64,000 bases of DNA from JAGXLC01 sp041686375 (GTDB taxonomy: Bacteria > Bacteroidota > Bacteroidia > Bacteroidales > UBA12077): contig JAWLEB010000001.1 of the NCBI GenBank assembly GCA_041686375.1, forward strand, positions 62,001-126,000, written 5' to 3'. The translations under genes were made by a program, and so were the position numbers. The notes under the pieces are model-generated. The model was not told where the DNA came from. It was given only the letters and a program-made list of their open reading frames with translations, and did not search any database. This document shows positions 37,066 to 46,432 of this stretch, piece after piece; within the stretch, counting starts at the first letter, position 1; the number at the start of each line of letters is the position of its first letter.

Positions 37066-37380
37066 ATGATGTATGCAATTGTAGATATAGGAGGATTTCA
37101 GTACAAAGTACAGAAGGATGACAAATTGTATGTTAGTCGTCTGGAAGGCAAAGAAGGCTCAGATGTTGAGTTTGATAAAGTTTTACTTGTCGACAATGAG
37201 GGCAGTGTAGCAGTTGGAAAACCAACTGTGGAAGGCGCAAAAGTCTCTGCAAAAATACTTTCTCATTTAAAAGACGATAAGAAAATTATATTTAAGAAAA
37301 AACGCAGAAAAGGATATAAGAAAAAGCAGGGTCATCGTCAGTCACTGACGCAAATTCAAGTAGAAAATATTGTTGCTTAA
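37066..37380 (+). CDS. rplU: 50S ribosomal protein L21
   Basis: A 104-residue protein with the L21 pattern YAIVDIGGFQYKVQKDDKLY at the N terminus and the basic KKRRKGYKKKQGHRQ.LT at the C terminus. Two consecutive ATG codons make the exact start ambiguous by one residue. It precedes rpmA by 18 bases, the usual arrangement. Confidence 0.97.
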   Translation: MMYAIVDIGGFQYKVQKDDKLYVSRLEGKEGSDVEFDKVLLVDNEGSVAVGKPTVEGAKVSAKILSHLKDDKKIIFKKKRRKGYKKKQGHRQSLTQIQVENIVA

Positions 37381-37398
37381 TATAAAAAATTTTTAACT

Positions 37399-37656
37399 AT
37401 GGCGCATAAGAAAGGAATGGGTAGTACCCGTAATGGACGGGACTCTGAAAGCAAACGCTTGGGTGTAAAAATCTTTGGCGGTCAATATGCAAAAGCAGGA
37501 AACATACTTGTAAGACAACGGGGAACAAAACATTATCCCGGTAAAAATGTTGGTATGGGTAAAGACCATACACTTTTCGCTCTTGTGGATGGTAGTATCG
37601 AGTTCACAAAAAGACGTAACAAGTCTTATGTAACAGTCAATCCTATAGAAGAATAA
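37399..37656 (+). CDS. rpmA: 50S ribosomal protein L27
   Basis: An 85-residue protein with MAHKKGMGSTRNGRDSESKR at the N terminus and GNILVRQRGTKHYPGKNVGM in the middle. The mature N terminus starts directly with AHKKG, so there is no cleavable extension like that in Firmicutes L27. A terminator follows. Confidence 0.97.
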   Translation: MAHKKGMGSTRNGRDSESKRLGVKIFGGQYAKAGNILVRQRGTKHYPGKNVGMGKDHTLFALVDGSIEFTKRRNKSYVTVNPIEE

Positions 37657-37678
37657 TTTAAAATACCTAACAAAAGTT

Positions 37679-37716
37679 ACACCTGTATTTGCTATTTTTG
37701 TAAGTACAGGTGTTTT
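37679..37716 (+). terminator. Terminator after rpmA
   Basis: ACACCTGTA (37679-37687) pairs with TACAGGTGT (37705-37713) and is followed by tttta. It ends the rplU-rpmA unit 19 bases before serS; partial read-through into serS is possible. Confidence 0.8.
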
Positions 37717-37734
37717 TATTTAAAATCATTTATT

Positions 37735-39009
37735 ATGCTTTCATTGCAATACATCCGGGAGAATTCAGAGTATATTATCCAGCAGCAAAAAGTGAGAAAT
37801 AAAGATTTTTCTGATATTATTCAACAATTGTTGCAACTTGATGATGACCGCCGTCAGACACAAAAGTCCCTGAACACGGAGCAATCTGAGTTAAATAAGT
37901 TTTCGAAACAAATTGGAAAACTTTTTAAAGAAGGTAAAACCCAAGAAGCCAATCAGGTTAAAGAAAAAAATTCACAGCTAAAGGAAAACATAAAGGACAA
38001 AGAAAAAAGGCTGGATGAAATAAAAACAGAAATAGACAGCCTTCTTGTTCAGGTACCTAACGTTCCCCATGAGTCTGTTAAACTTGGCAAAGGGGAAGAG
38101 GATAACGAAGAAATAAGATCGGATGGAAAAGCCCCCAAATTAGAAGGGGATGTACTTACACACTGGGAATTGGCTAAAAAGTATGATATCATTGATTTTG
38201 AACTGGGTAATAAAATTACAGGACGTGGATTTCCTGTCTATAAAGGAAGTGGAGCAAAGCTGCAAAGGGCTTTGATAGCGTATTTTCTTGATAAAGCATA
38301 TGAAGCAGGTTATTATGAGGTCATACCACCCCTGATGGTTAATGAAGATAGTGGATTTGGAACAGGACAATTGCCAGATAAAGAAGGACAAATGTATCAT
38401 GTGCCGATTGATAATTATTACCTTATTCCTACCGCTGAAGTTCCGGTGACGAATATGTACAGGGATAGAATTCTGGAACATAAGGAATTACCGCTTAAAT
38501 TGACTGCGTATACACCATGTTTTCGACGAGAAGCGGGTTCATGGGGGAAGGATGTTCGTGGACTGAACAGGCTGCATCAGTTTGATAAGGTTGAGATTGT
38601 TCAAATCCAGCACCCTGAGAAATCCTATGATACACTGCAGGCAATGTTAGAATATGTAGAAAGTTTGCTGAAAGAGCTTCAGTTGCCTTACCGTATGATG
38701 AGATTATGTGGGGGAGATTTGGGTTTTGCTGCTGCTTTGACCTATGATTTTGAAGTTTATTCGGCTGCACAGGATAAATGGCTTGAAGTAAGCTCAGTAT
38801 CAAATTTCGAGTCTTATCAGGCAAATAGGTTGAAACTCAGATATCGTGATGAGCAAAACAATAAGCCTAAGCTTGCTCATACCCTGAACGGAAGCGCCCT
38901 TGCATTACCCCGCTTGCTGGCTGCTATTCTGGAGAATAATCAAACTGCCGGGGAGATTGTCATACCTGAGGTGTTACGCCCTTATTGCAAATTTGATTTT
39001 ATTAAATAA
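37735..39009 (+). CDS. serS: Seryl-tRNA synthetase
   Basis: A 424-residue class II synthetase. Residues ~25-105 are the long antiparallel coiled-coil arm that holds the tRNA variable loop (Lys/Glu/Gln-rich). The catalytic domain has motif 2 in CFRREAGSWGKDVRGLNRLH and motif 3 in LNGSALALPRLLAAILENNQ. Full length for the bacterial family. It starts shortly after the rpmA terminator. Confidence 0.97.
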   Translation: MLSLQYIRENSEYIIQQQKVRNKDFSDIIQQLLQLDDDRRQTQKSLNTEQSELNKFSKQIGKLFKEGKTQEANQVKEKNSQLKENIKDKEKRLDEIKTEIDSLLVQVPNVPHESVKLGKGEEDNEEIRSDGKAPKLEGDVLTHWELAKKYDIIDFELGNKITGRGFPVYKGSGAKLQRALIAYFLDKAYEAGYYEVIPPLMVNEDSGFGTGQLPDKEGQMYHVPIDNYYLIPTAEVPVTNMYRDRILEHKELPLKLTAYTPCFRREAGSWGKDVRGLNRLHQFDKVEIVQIQHPEKSYDTLQAMLEYVESLLKELQLPYRMMRLCGGDLGFAAALTYDFEVYSAAQDKWLEVSSVSNFESYQANRLKLRYRDEQNNKPKLAHTLNGSALALPRLLAAILENNQTAGEIVIPEVLRPYCKFDFIK

Positions 39010-39034
39010 ATCTTAGCGTTTTTTCATAATTCTG

Positions 39035-39060
39035 ACCGGTAAAGCTTTTTTCCGGTTTGT
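39035..39060 (+). terminator. Probable terminator of serS
   Basis: ACCGG (39035-39039) pairs with CCGGT (39052-39056), with AAA/TTT pairs extending the stem inside, followed by ttgttt. The hairpin is short but placed 26 bases after the serS stop. Confidence 0.55.
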
Positions 39061-39169
39061 TTACGTTATGTATTTTCAATGGTACCTGCGTTTAAAGGGT
39101 TATGTTAATAAATTACAAAACTTTGGAAACTTTATCCTCTTAAATAGTTTCTATGGTATTAAATTTTTA

Positions 39170-39201
39170 TATATTTGCGACTTATTATTTGTCAACCAAA
39201 T
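39170..39201 (+). promoter_or_regulatory. Candidate -7 box and operator upstream of the tetR-like gene
   Basis: TATATTTG at 39170-39177 fits the TAnnTTTG -7 consensus, though no TTG box lies at the right distance. Nine bases later ATTTG (39187) and CAAAT (ending 39201) form a 15-bp dyad with a 5-base centre, 29 bp before the regulator start. TetR proteins usually bind such dyads near their own promoter. Confidence 0.35.
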
Positions 39202-39230
39202 TGTTTTGAAATTGTTAAGAATCGAAATGT

Positions 39231-39848
39231 ATGAATGAAGAATTTAAATTTATTATCGATAAGGTAAGCTCTTTATACCTTCAATATGGGATTAGGAGTG
39301 TTACTATGGATGATGTGGCGAAAGAGTTGGGCATGTCGAAAAAAACTTTGTATAACTATGTTACAAATAAAGATGATCTTGTAAATCATTTTGTCGATTA
39401 TCTTCTCAACGAGAGGCTTTGCAATGTCCGTAAAATACAGCAGGAAAACAACAATGCTATTGAAGAACTATTTAAAGTGAATGAGTTTGTTATAGAGATG
39501 CTGAAGAATTATAATCCTTCTACGGAGTATGACTTGAAAAAGTATTATCCTCAGTATTACACGAAAATTCGGGAGCATAGACGAACCAATATGTATCAGG
39601 CTGTCCTTGAAAATATTCGAAAGGGTAAAAAGGAAGGTTTGTTCCGTAGCGAATTAAACGAGAACATTATTGCCAAGGTGCATGTCAGCAGGATTGAAAA
39701 TAGTTTTGCCAATGAGATGTTCAAAATTGAAGAGCTGACTTCCCGGGAGTTTGTTTTGGAGATGATGGGATACCATATTCGCGGTATTGCCAGCAAAAAA
39801 GGCATAGAATTTTTTGAAAGCAAAATGAAAGAATTTAAAATAAAATGA
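39231..39848 (+). CDS. TetR/AcrR family transcriptional regulator
   Basis: A 205-residue repressor-type protein. Residues ~10-55 are the TetR helix-turn-helix (YGIRSVTMDDVAKELGMSKK, TLYNYVTNKDDLV). The rest is the helical ligand-binding and dimer domain, which has no recognisable specificity. It lies 55 bp upstream of and in the same direction as the TolC/MFP/RND genes, so it most likely controls the efflux operon and itself. Confidence 0.93.
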   Translation: MNEEFKFIIDKVSSLYLQYGIRSVTMDDVAKELGMSKKTLYNYVTNKDDLVNHFVDYLLNERLCNVRKIQQENNNAIEELFKVNEFVIEMLKNYNPSTEYDLKKYYPQYYTKIREHRRTNMYQAVLENIRKGKKEGLFRSELNENIIAKVHVSRIENSFANEMFKIEELTSREFVLEMMGYHIRGIASKKGIEFFESKMKEFKIK

Positions 39849-39903
39849 TACAAACATATTCAGAAAGAAAAATATTAACCTGTAAATCAAATTTTATATA
39901 GCT

Positions 39904-41310
39904 ATGTGCAGAAAGATGAGTTTATTACGGATGATTTTAATTTTATTATTCGTATTGCCCGGTATTGTTTATGCCCAAGAGACTGCGGATACTATGCGAT
40001 TAACACTTGATGTAGCATTAGACAAGGCTTTAGAGCATAATACCGAAATAAAAAATGCTGAGCTTGATGTTAAGATTGCCGATAAAAGAGTTTGGGAGAC
40101 AACAGCACAGGGATTGCCTAAAATTAGTGGCAGCAGCTCTTATAATAATAATTTAAGTCTGGCAACACAGTTGTTTCCAAATTTTATTGAACCTACTATA
40201 ATGCAGATTCTTATGGAAGAAGGTGTGATAGACCAGCAACCCATACCGGAACCGGAAAAGATAGAAGTTCAATTTGGAAATCAGCATACTTTTGCAGCAA
40301 ATCTTGAAGTTTCGCAGCTTGTGTTTAGCGGACCTTATATTGTCGGACTTCAGGCTTCCAAAGTGTATAAAAGTCTGGCCAAGAAGCAGTCGGAGCTCAC
40401 AGCGTTGAATGTTAAGTCTAATGTTATAAACACCTATCATTCCATTTTACTTACCCAAAAAAATATTGATATTCTTGGTGAAAACCTGGATAATTTGGAT
40501 AAAACCCTGAAAGACACAAAGTTAATGTATGAAAATGGGCTGGCAGAGGAAACGGACGTAAACCAAATTCAGATTAATGTTACCTCACTGAAAAACAATC
40601 TTAAATCAACTGAGCGACAATTGGAGAGTCTGGAAAATTTGTTGAAAATTCAGATGGGCATTAGTCTCAATACTCCTTTAGAGTTGACCCAATCTCTCGA
40701 TCATTTTATTCATGAAAATAATTTGGAACATTCTTATGGCACTGACTTTAATGCTGAGCAGAATATAACATATCAACTAAATCAAACAGAAGTAGAGCTC
40801 TCTGAATTGGATCTTAAAAGAGAAAAGTCCAATTACCTTCCTTCAGTTTCAGCATTTTATAATTATTCTCAAAATGCTATGCGCGATGAGTTCAATGTTT
40901 TTGACTTTGATGAGCCCTGGTATGAATCAAGCGCAGTTGGATTTCAGCTTAACATTCCGATATTCAGTAGTTTTGAAAAACGCTCCAAAGTGCAACAAGC
41001 CAGGTTGAATTTGAAAAAATCCAGGAACGATCTGGAAAATACACGCAAGGCGATGAAAAACAATTATCTCCAGGCGCGGAATGATTATTTAACAGCTTTG
41101 GAAAGGTATCAGAGCGATGAACAGAATAAGGAACTAGCCAGGAAGGTTTTTAAACAGACCAATAAAAAATATAATCAGGGTATGGCTACCAGTATGGAGC
41201 TAACTCAGGCAAATGATAAATATCTTCAAATGGAATCAGCATATATTAATTCTCTTGTAGAATTATTACAAGCTAAAGTTGAACTTGAAAAGATTTTAAA
41301 CGAATTATAA
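39904..41310 (+). CDS. TolC family outer-membrane efflux channel
   Basis: A 468-residue protein with a signal peptide (MILILLFVLPGIVYAQ; an ATG at the fifth codon is an alternative start). Two outer-membrane-efflux-protein repeats are visible: long coiled helices (ALDKALEHNTEIKNAELDVK; TYEN-like stretch KLMYENGLAEETDVNQIQ near residue 215) and the C-terminal repeat KQTNKKYNQGMATSMELTQA. It forms the outer-membrane exit duct for the following two proteins. The adaptor gene starts 11 bases later. Confidence 0.93.
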   Translation: MCRKMSLLRMILILLFVLPGIVYAQETADTMRLTLDVALDKALEHNTEIKNAELDVKIADKRVWETTAQGLPKISGSSSYNNNLSLATQLFPNFIEPTIMQILMEEGVIDQQPIPEPEKIEVQFGNQHTFAANLEVSQLVFSGPYIVGLQASKVYKSLAKKQSELTALNVKSNVINTYHSILLTQKNIDILGENLDNLDKTLKDTKLMYENGLAEETDVNQIQINVTSLKNNLKSTERQLESLENLLKIQMGISLNTPLELTQSLDHFIHENNLEHSYGTDFNAEQNITYQLNQTEVELSELDLKREKSNYLPSVSAFYNYSQNAMRDEFNVFDFDEPWYESSAVGFQLNIPIFSSFEKRSKVQQARLNLKKSRNDLENTRKAMKNNYLQARNDYLTALERYQSDEQNKELARKVFKQTNKKYNQGMATSMELTQANDKYLQMESAYINSLVELLQAKVELEKILNEL

Positions 41311-41321
41311 AATTACAGACA

Positions 41322-42470
41322 ATGAAGAAATTATTGATTGTTTTAGGAATTCTATCCTTGATTTCGTGTGAGCAGAAATCAGAAAGAGAAAAAGTGCAAG
41401 ATAAATTGGCAGACAAAAAAAAGGAAATGAGTTCCCTTCGTAAAGACATAACCTCTTTAACACAACAGTTGGAAGAATTACCCGGAGAGCGTGGAGGGGT
41501 GTATCAGATACCTGTTTATGTAAAAGAAATAGAGCAGGAAAGGTTTAATCATTTTATCAAAACCAGCGGAAAGGTGGAAGCCGTCTGGGAAGCGGTTATG
41601 AGTCCTGAGACGAGCGGCCAGATTACTGAGATTTATGTTGAGGAAGGTGAGCGGGTGCGAAAGGGGGAACCCTTGTTCTCACTGAATACAAAAGTGATAA
41701 GAAGTAATATTGAAGAAGTAAAAACGAATCTTGAACTGGCGCAAAAAACTTATGAGAAACAAAAGCGGCTTTGGGAAGAAGAGGTTGGTTCGGAAATGGA
41801 GTATTTGCAGGCTAAAAATCAAAAAGAGAATCTTGAAGGGCGTCTGGAAACCCTTAACGAGGAATTAGATATGGCACGCGTCAAAGCTCCCTTTGAAGGT
41901 TTTGTAGAGAGTATAAGTCAGAAAGAAGGTGAATTGGGTACTCCCGGCATAGAAGTATTGCATCTTGTTAATATGCAGAAATTAAAAGTTAAAGCAGATA
42001 TTTCAGAACAATATCTTACTCACGTAAACGAAGGGGATATAATAGAGGTTACTTTTCCTGCATACTCTGATATAAAAAAGGAAATCCCGGTAACAAGAAA
42101 AGGGCAAACCATAGATAATGAGAGCAGGACTTTTGTGATTGAATCAAGAATAAACAATGAGGATGAGATTATCAAACCTAATCAGATTAGTGTTGTGAAA
42201 GTCAGAGATTATTCCAGGGATTCTGCCTTGGTTGTTCCTGCTGAGGTCATAAAGCAGGATATGAAGGGAGATTATGTGTATGTAGCAGAAGAGGAAGAAG
42301 GAAAAGTTATTGCTGACAAGGTTTATGTTAAAACCGGACTTTCATATAATAATAGGACAATGATTTCGGAAGGACTGAATCCCGGAGATAAGATTATTAC
42401 TTCCGGGTACACACAGGTTTCTGATGGTGCTGAAATTACAGTAAAAGAAAATCAAGCGGACGTTGATTAA
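41322..42470 (+). CDS. RND efflux periplasmic adaptor (membrane fusion lipoprotein)
   Basis: A 382-residue lipoprotein (lipobox ILSLISC, mature CEQKSE). After an N-terminal charged coiled coil (~20-50), there are the lipoyl half-motifs MSPETSGQITEIYVEEGERV and ARVKAPFEGFVESISQKEGE, an alpha-hairpin between them, and beta-barrel and membrane-proximal domains to the end. It links the RND pump to the TolC-like channel. Co-directional with both, 11 and 34 bp spacers. Confidence 0.94.
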   Translation: MKKLLIVLGILSLISCEQKSEREKVQDKLADKKKEMSSLRKDITSLTQQLEELPGERGGVYQIPVYVKEIEQERFNHFIKTSGKVEAVWEAVMSPETSGQITEIYVEEGERVRKGEPLFSLNTKVIRSNIEEVKTNLELAQKTYEKQKRLWEEEVGSEMEYLQAKNQKENLEGRLETLNEELDMARVKAPFEGFVESISQKEGELGTPGIEVLHLVNMQKLKVKADISEQYLTHVNEGDIIEVTFPAYSDIKKEIPVTRKGQTIDNESRTFVIESRINNEDEIIKPNQISVVKVRDYSRDSALVVPAEVIKQDMKGDYVYVAEEEEGKVIADKVYVKTGLSYNNRTMISEGLNPGDKIITSGYTQVSDGAEITVKENQADVD

Positions 42471-42504
42471 TCGTCTCTGGTAAATTAAAAATGAAGAATA
42501 GACA

Positions 42505-45500
42505 ATGGCTAAAGAAAATACTTCAATCAAAAAGAAGGTAGTAAGACAATTTAAATTAACTACATTAGCTTTAAACAATAGAAATACCATTTTGTTGTTG
42601 GCAATTGCTATAGTGGGCTTTGGAATATTTTCCTATAAGAATCTACCTAAAGAATTAACTCCGGAAGTCGTTATTCCTACTATAATGATCCAAACTTCTT
42701 ATCCTGGCAATCCACCTGTCGACATTGAAAATCTTATTACCCGCCCGATAGAAAAAGAAGTTGAAAGTGTTCGCGGTATCAAAGAAATCAATTCCACATC
42801 ATCTCAAGGATTTTCTCTGATTTTTGTGGAGTTTAACACTGATGTCAATATAGATAAGGCGCTGCAAGATGTTAAAGATGCTGTAGATAAATCTAAGAGA
42901 GATTTGCCTAACGACTTACAAAGCGATCCGAATGTTGAGGATATTGATTTTTCTGAATTTCCGATTATTAATATTAATCTTTCCGGAGATTATAGCATTG
43001 AGGCGCTAAATGATTATGCTGAATACTTTGAAGACATGATTGACGAAATTGATCAAATTTCTAAGGTAGAGATAAAAGGGATTAATGATCAGGAAATCCA
43101 GATTAATGTGGATCCTCATAAGATGGAATCCGTGGGCTTGAATTTTGTAGATATTGAGAATGCCATAAAGGCTGAAAACCTATCTATGCCAGGAGGGGAA
43201 TTGCGTTTTGACAGGACCAACCGGTCGGTGAGAACCATAGGGGAGTTTGAAGATGTTTTGGAAATCAAGGATATAGTTGTTAAGAATGACAATGATAAAT
43301 TAGTGTATCTTAAAGATATAGCCGAGGTACAAATGGGTTATGAATATCCTGAAAGTTTTGCCAGATTGGATAATAGCCCGGTTGTTTCTTTACAGGTTAT
43401 AAAGAAAAGTGGAGAAAATTTATTGGCTGCGACAGATCAGATATTTGATATTCTGGATGAGGCTGTAGAAAATCGTGAAGTGCCAGAAGATTTGAAAATT
43501 TCTATAACGAATGATCAAAGTGATATGATTCGACAGCAATTGAATAACCTGGAAAATTCAATCATTCTCGGTGTTATCTTCGTTATCCTGGTTCTTTATT
43601 ATTTTTTAGGTACCAAAAATTCCCTTTTTGTGGGAACGGCAATCCCGATGTCAATGTTTTTGTCTTTTATAATAATTGGCCTGTTGGGTGGACGGTTAAA
43701 TATGATTGTATTATTCTCGCTTATACTTGCCTTAGGATTACTTGTAGATAATGCCATTGTTGTGGTAGAAAATATTTACCGTTTTGTGCATGACAAAGGA
43801 CATGATGCATATAATGCTGCATGGCAGGCTGTTGGAGAAATTGCCTTGCCAATTATTACTAGCACAATTACAACACTCTCTGCATTTTTACCGCTGGCCT
43901 TTTGGGGAGGAATTACAGGTGAATTTATGAAAAACCTGCCGATTACTCTAATTATCGTACTTTCTTCGTCTCTTTTTGTTGCATTGGTCATAATCCCTGT
44001 ACTTGCAGCTACCTTTATTAAGTATGGCAAAATGAAAAATGATGGAAAAATAGATAAAAGGAAGAATTATAAGATAATTCTTGTATTAGCTGCCCTGGCA
44101 GGAATTTTCTATCTGCTTAAGGTTTATTCTATTGCCAATATATTGATGATTATTGTGCTGATTGTTTTATTTAATGTACTCTATTTCCATCGTGCACAAT
44201 ACTTGTTTCAGAATGTCTTTCTCACAAGACTGGAAAATGGCTATAATAAATTGCTTCTGTTTGCTCTTCGTGGTAAAAATCCTGTTAAATTCTTTTTGGC
44301 AACTATCTTAACCCTGGTTTTAGCTGTGGTTTTTGTTGCCGTGAGAAGTCCGGATATTTTGTTCTTCCCGGATAATGAACCGGATTATATCAATGTTAGG
44401 GCTGAATTACCTATAGGGACTGACATTCATGCCACAGATTCAGTAATGAGAAACATTGAAGACGATATTGTTCTCTTCCTTGAGCCAAATAAAAAAATAA
44501 TAGAATCAGTACTTACAACAGTGGGATCTGGTGCAGGAGAAGGAATTTCAGCAGATGCAACTCCGAATATGGGCCTCACAACAATTTCATTTGTTGATTA
44601 TGAAGACAGGAAGTATGAAAATACCTCTGAAATCATGTCTGACCTTAGCGACAGACTGATTGGTGAATATCCTGGAGTGTCAATTTCGCTTGAAAAAAAT
44701 AATATGGGCCCCCCAGCCGGCGATCCAATAAATCTTGAAATCAGTGGTGAAGATTTTACAGAACTTATTCAACTGACCGATTCTTTAAAAAATCACATAG
44801 ATGATGCTAAAATACCTGGAATTGAAGGTCTTAAAATGGATTTGGATGTGGGTAAGCCTGAGGTTCTTGTGGATATTGACAGAGAGAATGCACGAAGATT
44901 TGGGTTGTCAACATCTCAAATTGCAAATAAAATCAGAACGGCGCTATTTGGAAAAGAAATATCCGATTTTAAGGTTGGAGAAGATGATTACCCAATTCAA
45001 TTGAGAATGAAGGAACCTAACCGATATGATTTGTCTACACTTCTGAATCAGAAAATTTTTGTGATGCACAATGGCACTAGGAAAAAAATACCCATTTCTG
45101 CTGTGGCTGATGTTAAATATAGCACTACTTATGGCGAAGTTCAGAGAAAAGATCTTGACCGTGTTATTACCTTGTATTCAAATGTATTAGAGGGGTATAA
45201 TGCTACAGAGATTAACAATCAGATGAAGATATTACTTGAAAACTTTGATATGCCGGAGGGTTATGATTATGAATTTACTGGTGAACAGGAAGAACAGAGG
45301 GAATCTATGGATTTCCTTTTTCAGGCTTTAATTATTGCTGCTGTTTTAATCTTAATTATCCTGGTAACTCAGTTTAATTCTCTGGTAAAACCATTGATCA
45401 TTATTTCAAGTGTTATTTTTAGTACAATTGGCGTGTTTTTGGGTATCGGAATATTCAATATGGATATAGTGATTGTTATGACAGGTATAGGAATAGTTTC

Positions 45501-45936
45501 TCTCGCCGGAATTGTGGTAAATAATGCTATCGTACTTGTTGATTATATAGAATTGCTTAAAACACGCAAGCGTAAGGAATTGGGCCTGGAACCCAGGGAA
45601 TATTTACCTTTGAGAGAAGCTACAGAATGCGTGGTGCAAGGTGGAAAAACCAGATTAAGGCCTGTGTTGCTTACTGCAATTACAACAATTCTGGGATTAC
45701 TCCCCTTAGCAATAGGTCTTAATATTGATTTTGGAGGACTTCTGAATGAGTTTAAACCAAATCTCTATATTGGTGGAAACATGACTAGTTTCTGGGGGCC
45801 CATTTCATGGACAGTAATTTTTGGCCTGACATTTTCAACTTTTCTTACACTCGTTATTGTTCCAGTTATGTACAGGATAACAATTATTATCCAAAAAAAA
45901 TTAACGAAGTTGTTGAATAAGAGTATTACGGGATAA
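42505..45936 (+). CDS. RND efflux permease, HAE-1-like
   Basis: A 1143-residue inner-membrane proton-driven pump of the AcrB superfamily with the double six-helix layout and two large periplasmic loops. The proton-relay helix reads LGLLVDNAIVVVENIYRF: one Asp, with Asn in place of the second Asp found in AcrB, as in many related pumps. Between the two halves (~residues 510-570) there is an extra pair of hydrophobic segments (ILVLAALAGIFYLLKVYSI, ILMIIVLIVLFNVLYF) not found in AcrB. Substrates cannot be inferred. A terminator follows. Confidence 0.94.
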   Translation: MAKENTSIKKKVVRQFKLTTLALNNRNTILLLAIAIVGFGIFSYKNLPKELTPEVVIPTIMIQTSYPGNPPVDIENLITRPIEKEVESVRGIKEINSTSSQGFSLIFVEFNTDVNIDKALQDVKDAVDKSKRDLPNDLQSDPNVEDIDFSEFPIININLSGDYSIEALNDYAEYFEDMIDEIDQISKVEIKGINDQEIQINVDPHKMESVGLNFVDIENAIKAENLSMPGGELRFDRTNRSVRTIGEFEDVLEIKDIVVKNDNDKLVYLKDIAEVQMGYEYPESFARLDNSPVVSLQVIKKSGENLLAATDQIFDILDEAVENREVPEDLKISITNDQSDMIRQQLNNLENSIILGVIFVILVLYYFLGTKNSLFVGTAIPMSMFLSFIIIGLLGGRLNMIVLFSLILALGLLVDNAIVVVENIYRFVHDKGHDAYNAAWQAVGEIALPIITSTITTLSAFLPLAFWGGITGEFMKNLPITLIIVLSSSLFVALVIIPVLAATFIKYGKMKNDGKIDKRKNYKIILVLAALAGIFYLLKVYSIANILMIIVLIVLFNVLYFHRAQYLFQNVFLTRLENGYNKLLLFALRGKNPVKFFLATILTLVLAVVFVAVRSPDILFFPDNEPDYINVRAELPIGTDIHATDSVMRNIEDDIVLFLEPNKKIIESVLTTVGSGAGEGISADATPNMGLTTISFVDYEDRKYENTSEIMSDLSDRLIGEYPGVSISLEKNNMGPPAGDPINLEISGEDFTELIQLTDSLKNHIDDAKIPGIEGLKMDLDVGKPEVLVDIDRENARRFGLSTSQIANKIRTALFGKEISDFKVGEDDYPIQLRMKEPNRYDLSTLLNQKIFVMHNGTRKKIPISAVADVKYSTTYGEVQRKDLDRVITLYSNVLEGYNATEINNQMKILLENFDMPEGYDYEFTGEQEEQRESMDFLFQALIIAAVLILIILVTQFNSLVKPLIIISSVIFSTIGVFLGIGIFNMDIVIVMTGIGIVSLAGIVVNNAIVLVDYIELLKTRKRKELGLEPREYLPLREATECVVQGGKTRLRPVLLTAITTILGLLPLAIGLNIDFGGLLNEFKPNLYIGGNMTSFWGPISWTVIFGLTFSTFLTLVIVPVMYRITIIIQKKLTKLLNKSITG

Positions 45937-45959
45937 AATTTTATTTGTTTTTAACTTTA

Positions 45960-45998
45960 AAGTCTGGTTTGATATTATTTTCGGACCAGGCTTTTTTT
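45960..45998 (+). terminator. Terminator of the efflux operon
   Basis: AAGTCTGGT (45960-45968) pairs with ACCAGGCTT (45985-45993), with one G-T pair, followed by a run of T. Confidence 0.8.
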
Positions 45999-46114
45999 AT
46001 AAATGATTAGTATATCGGAAAACTGGTAGTTTACAGGAACAAAATATGAATTGTTTTGTTTTAAAGTAATATTAAACTTAATGTTTCCGTATGTATTTTG
46101 AACAAAATATTAAA

Positions 46115-46122
46115 TACCTTTG
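46115..46122 (+). promoter_or_regulatory. Candidate -7 promoter box before the small gene and mutL
   Basis: TACCTTTG fits TAnnTTTG. A TTG at 46098-46100 lies 14 bases upstream, shorter than the usual 17-23, so the -33 assignment is weak. The ATG of the small gene is 19 bases downstream. Confidence 0.35.
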
Positions 46123-46140
46123 CAGTTAAATTTGTTAATT

Positions 46141-46419
46141 ATGGGATTAAAGTTTTTTCACATACCAAGAGCCAGAGAATATGGGTACAAACCCATTTTT
46201 TACGATGAGCGGAAAGAGGAGCTTGAGAAGAGGAAAAGAGCGATTGACCAGGAATTGGCTATGGAAGAACGAATGGGCAAAGAAACTTATATTGCAAATA
46301 TAAAGGGTCATATGCGAGGCCACATGAGGATGGCAAGAAAAGAACGGAAAAAATATAATATCCGCGTGGCTGTTATATTGGCAATCCTAATTTCTCTTGC
46401 ATATTTCCTTCTTCGTTAA
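46141..46419 (+). CDS. Small basic protein with C-terminal membrane anchor, upstream of mutL
   Basis: A 92-residue protein of unknown function. The first ~70 residues are charged and helical (KPIFYDERKEELEKRKRAID, GHMRGHMRMARKERKKYN) and the last ~18 are a membrane helix (AVILAILISLAYFLLR), so it should be anchored in the inner membrane with the N terminus in the cytoplasm. The motif YGYKPIFYDERKE and the position next to mutL recall small hypothetical proteins of other Bacteroidota, from memory only. It ends 13 bases before mutL and is probably co-transcribed with it. Confidence 0.8.
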   Translation: MGLKFFHIPRAREYGYKPIFYDERKEELEKRKRAIDQELAMEERMGKETYIANIKGHMRGHMRMARKERKKYNIRVAVILAILISLAYFLLR

Positions 46420-46432
46420 TAAGTTCATTTCT

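Noticed and set aside
37692..37699. TATTTTTG as a serS promoter -7 box
   Set aside because: It lies in the loop of the rpmA terminator hairpin and has no TTG box at a suitable distance.
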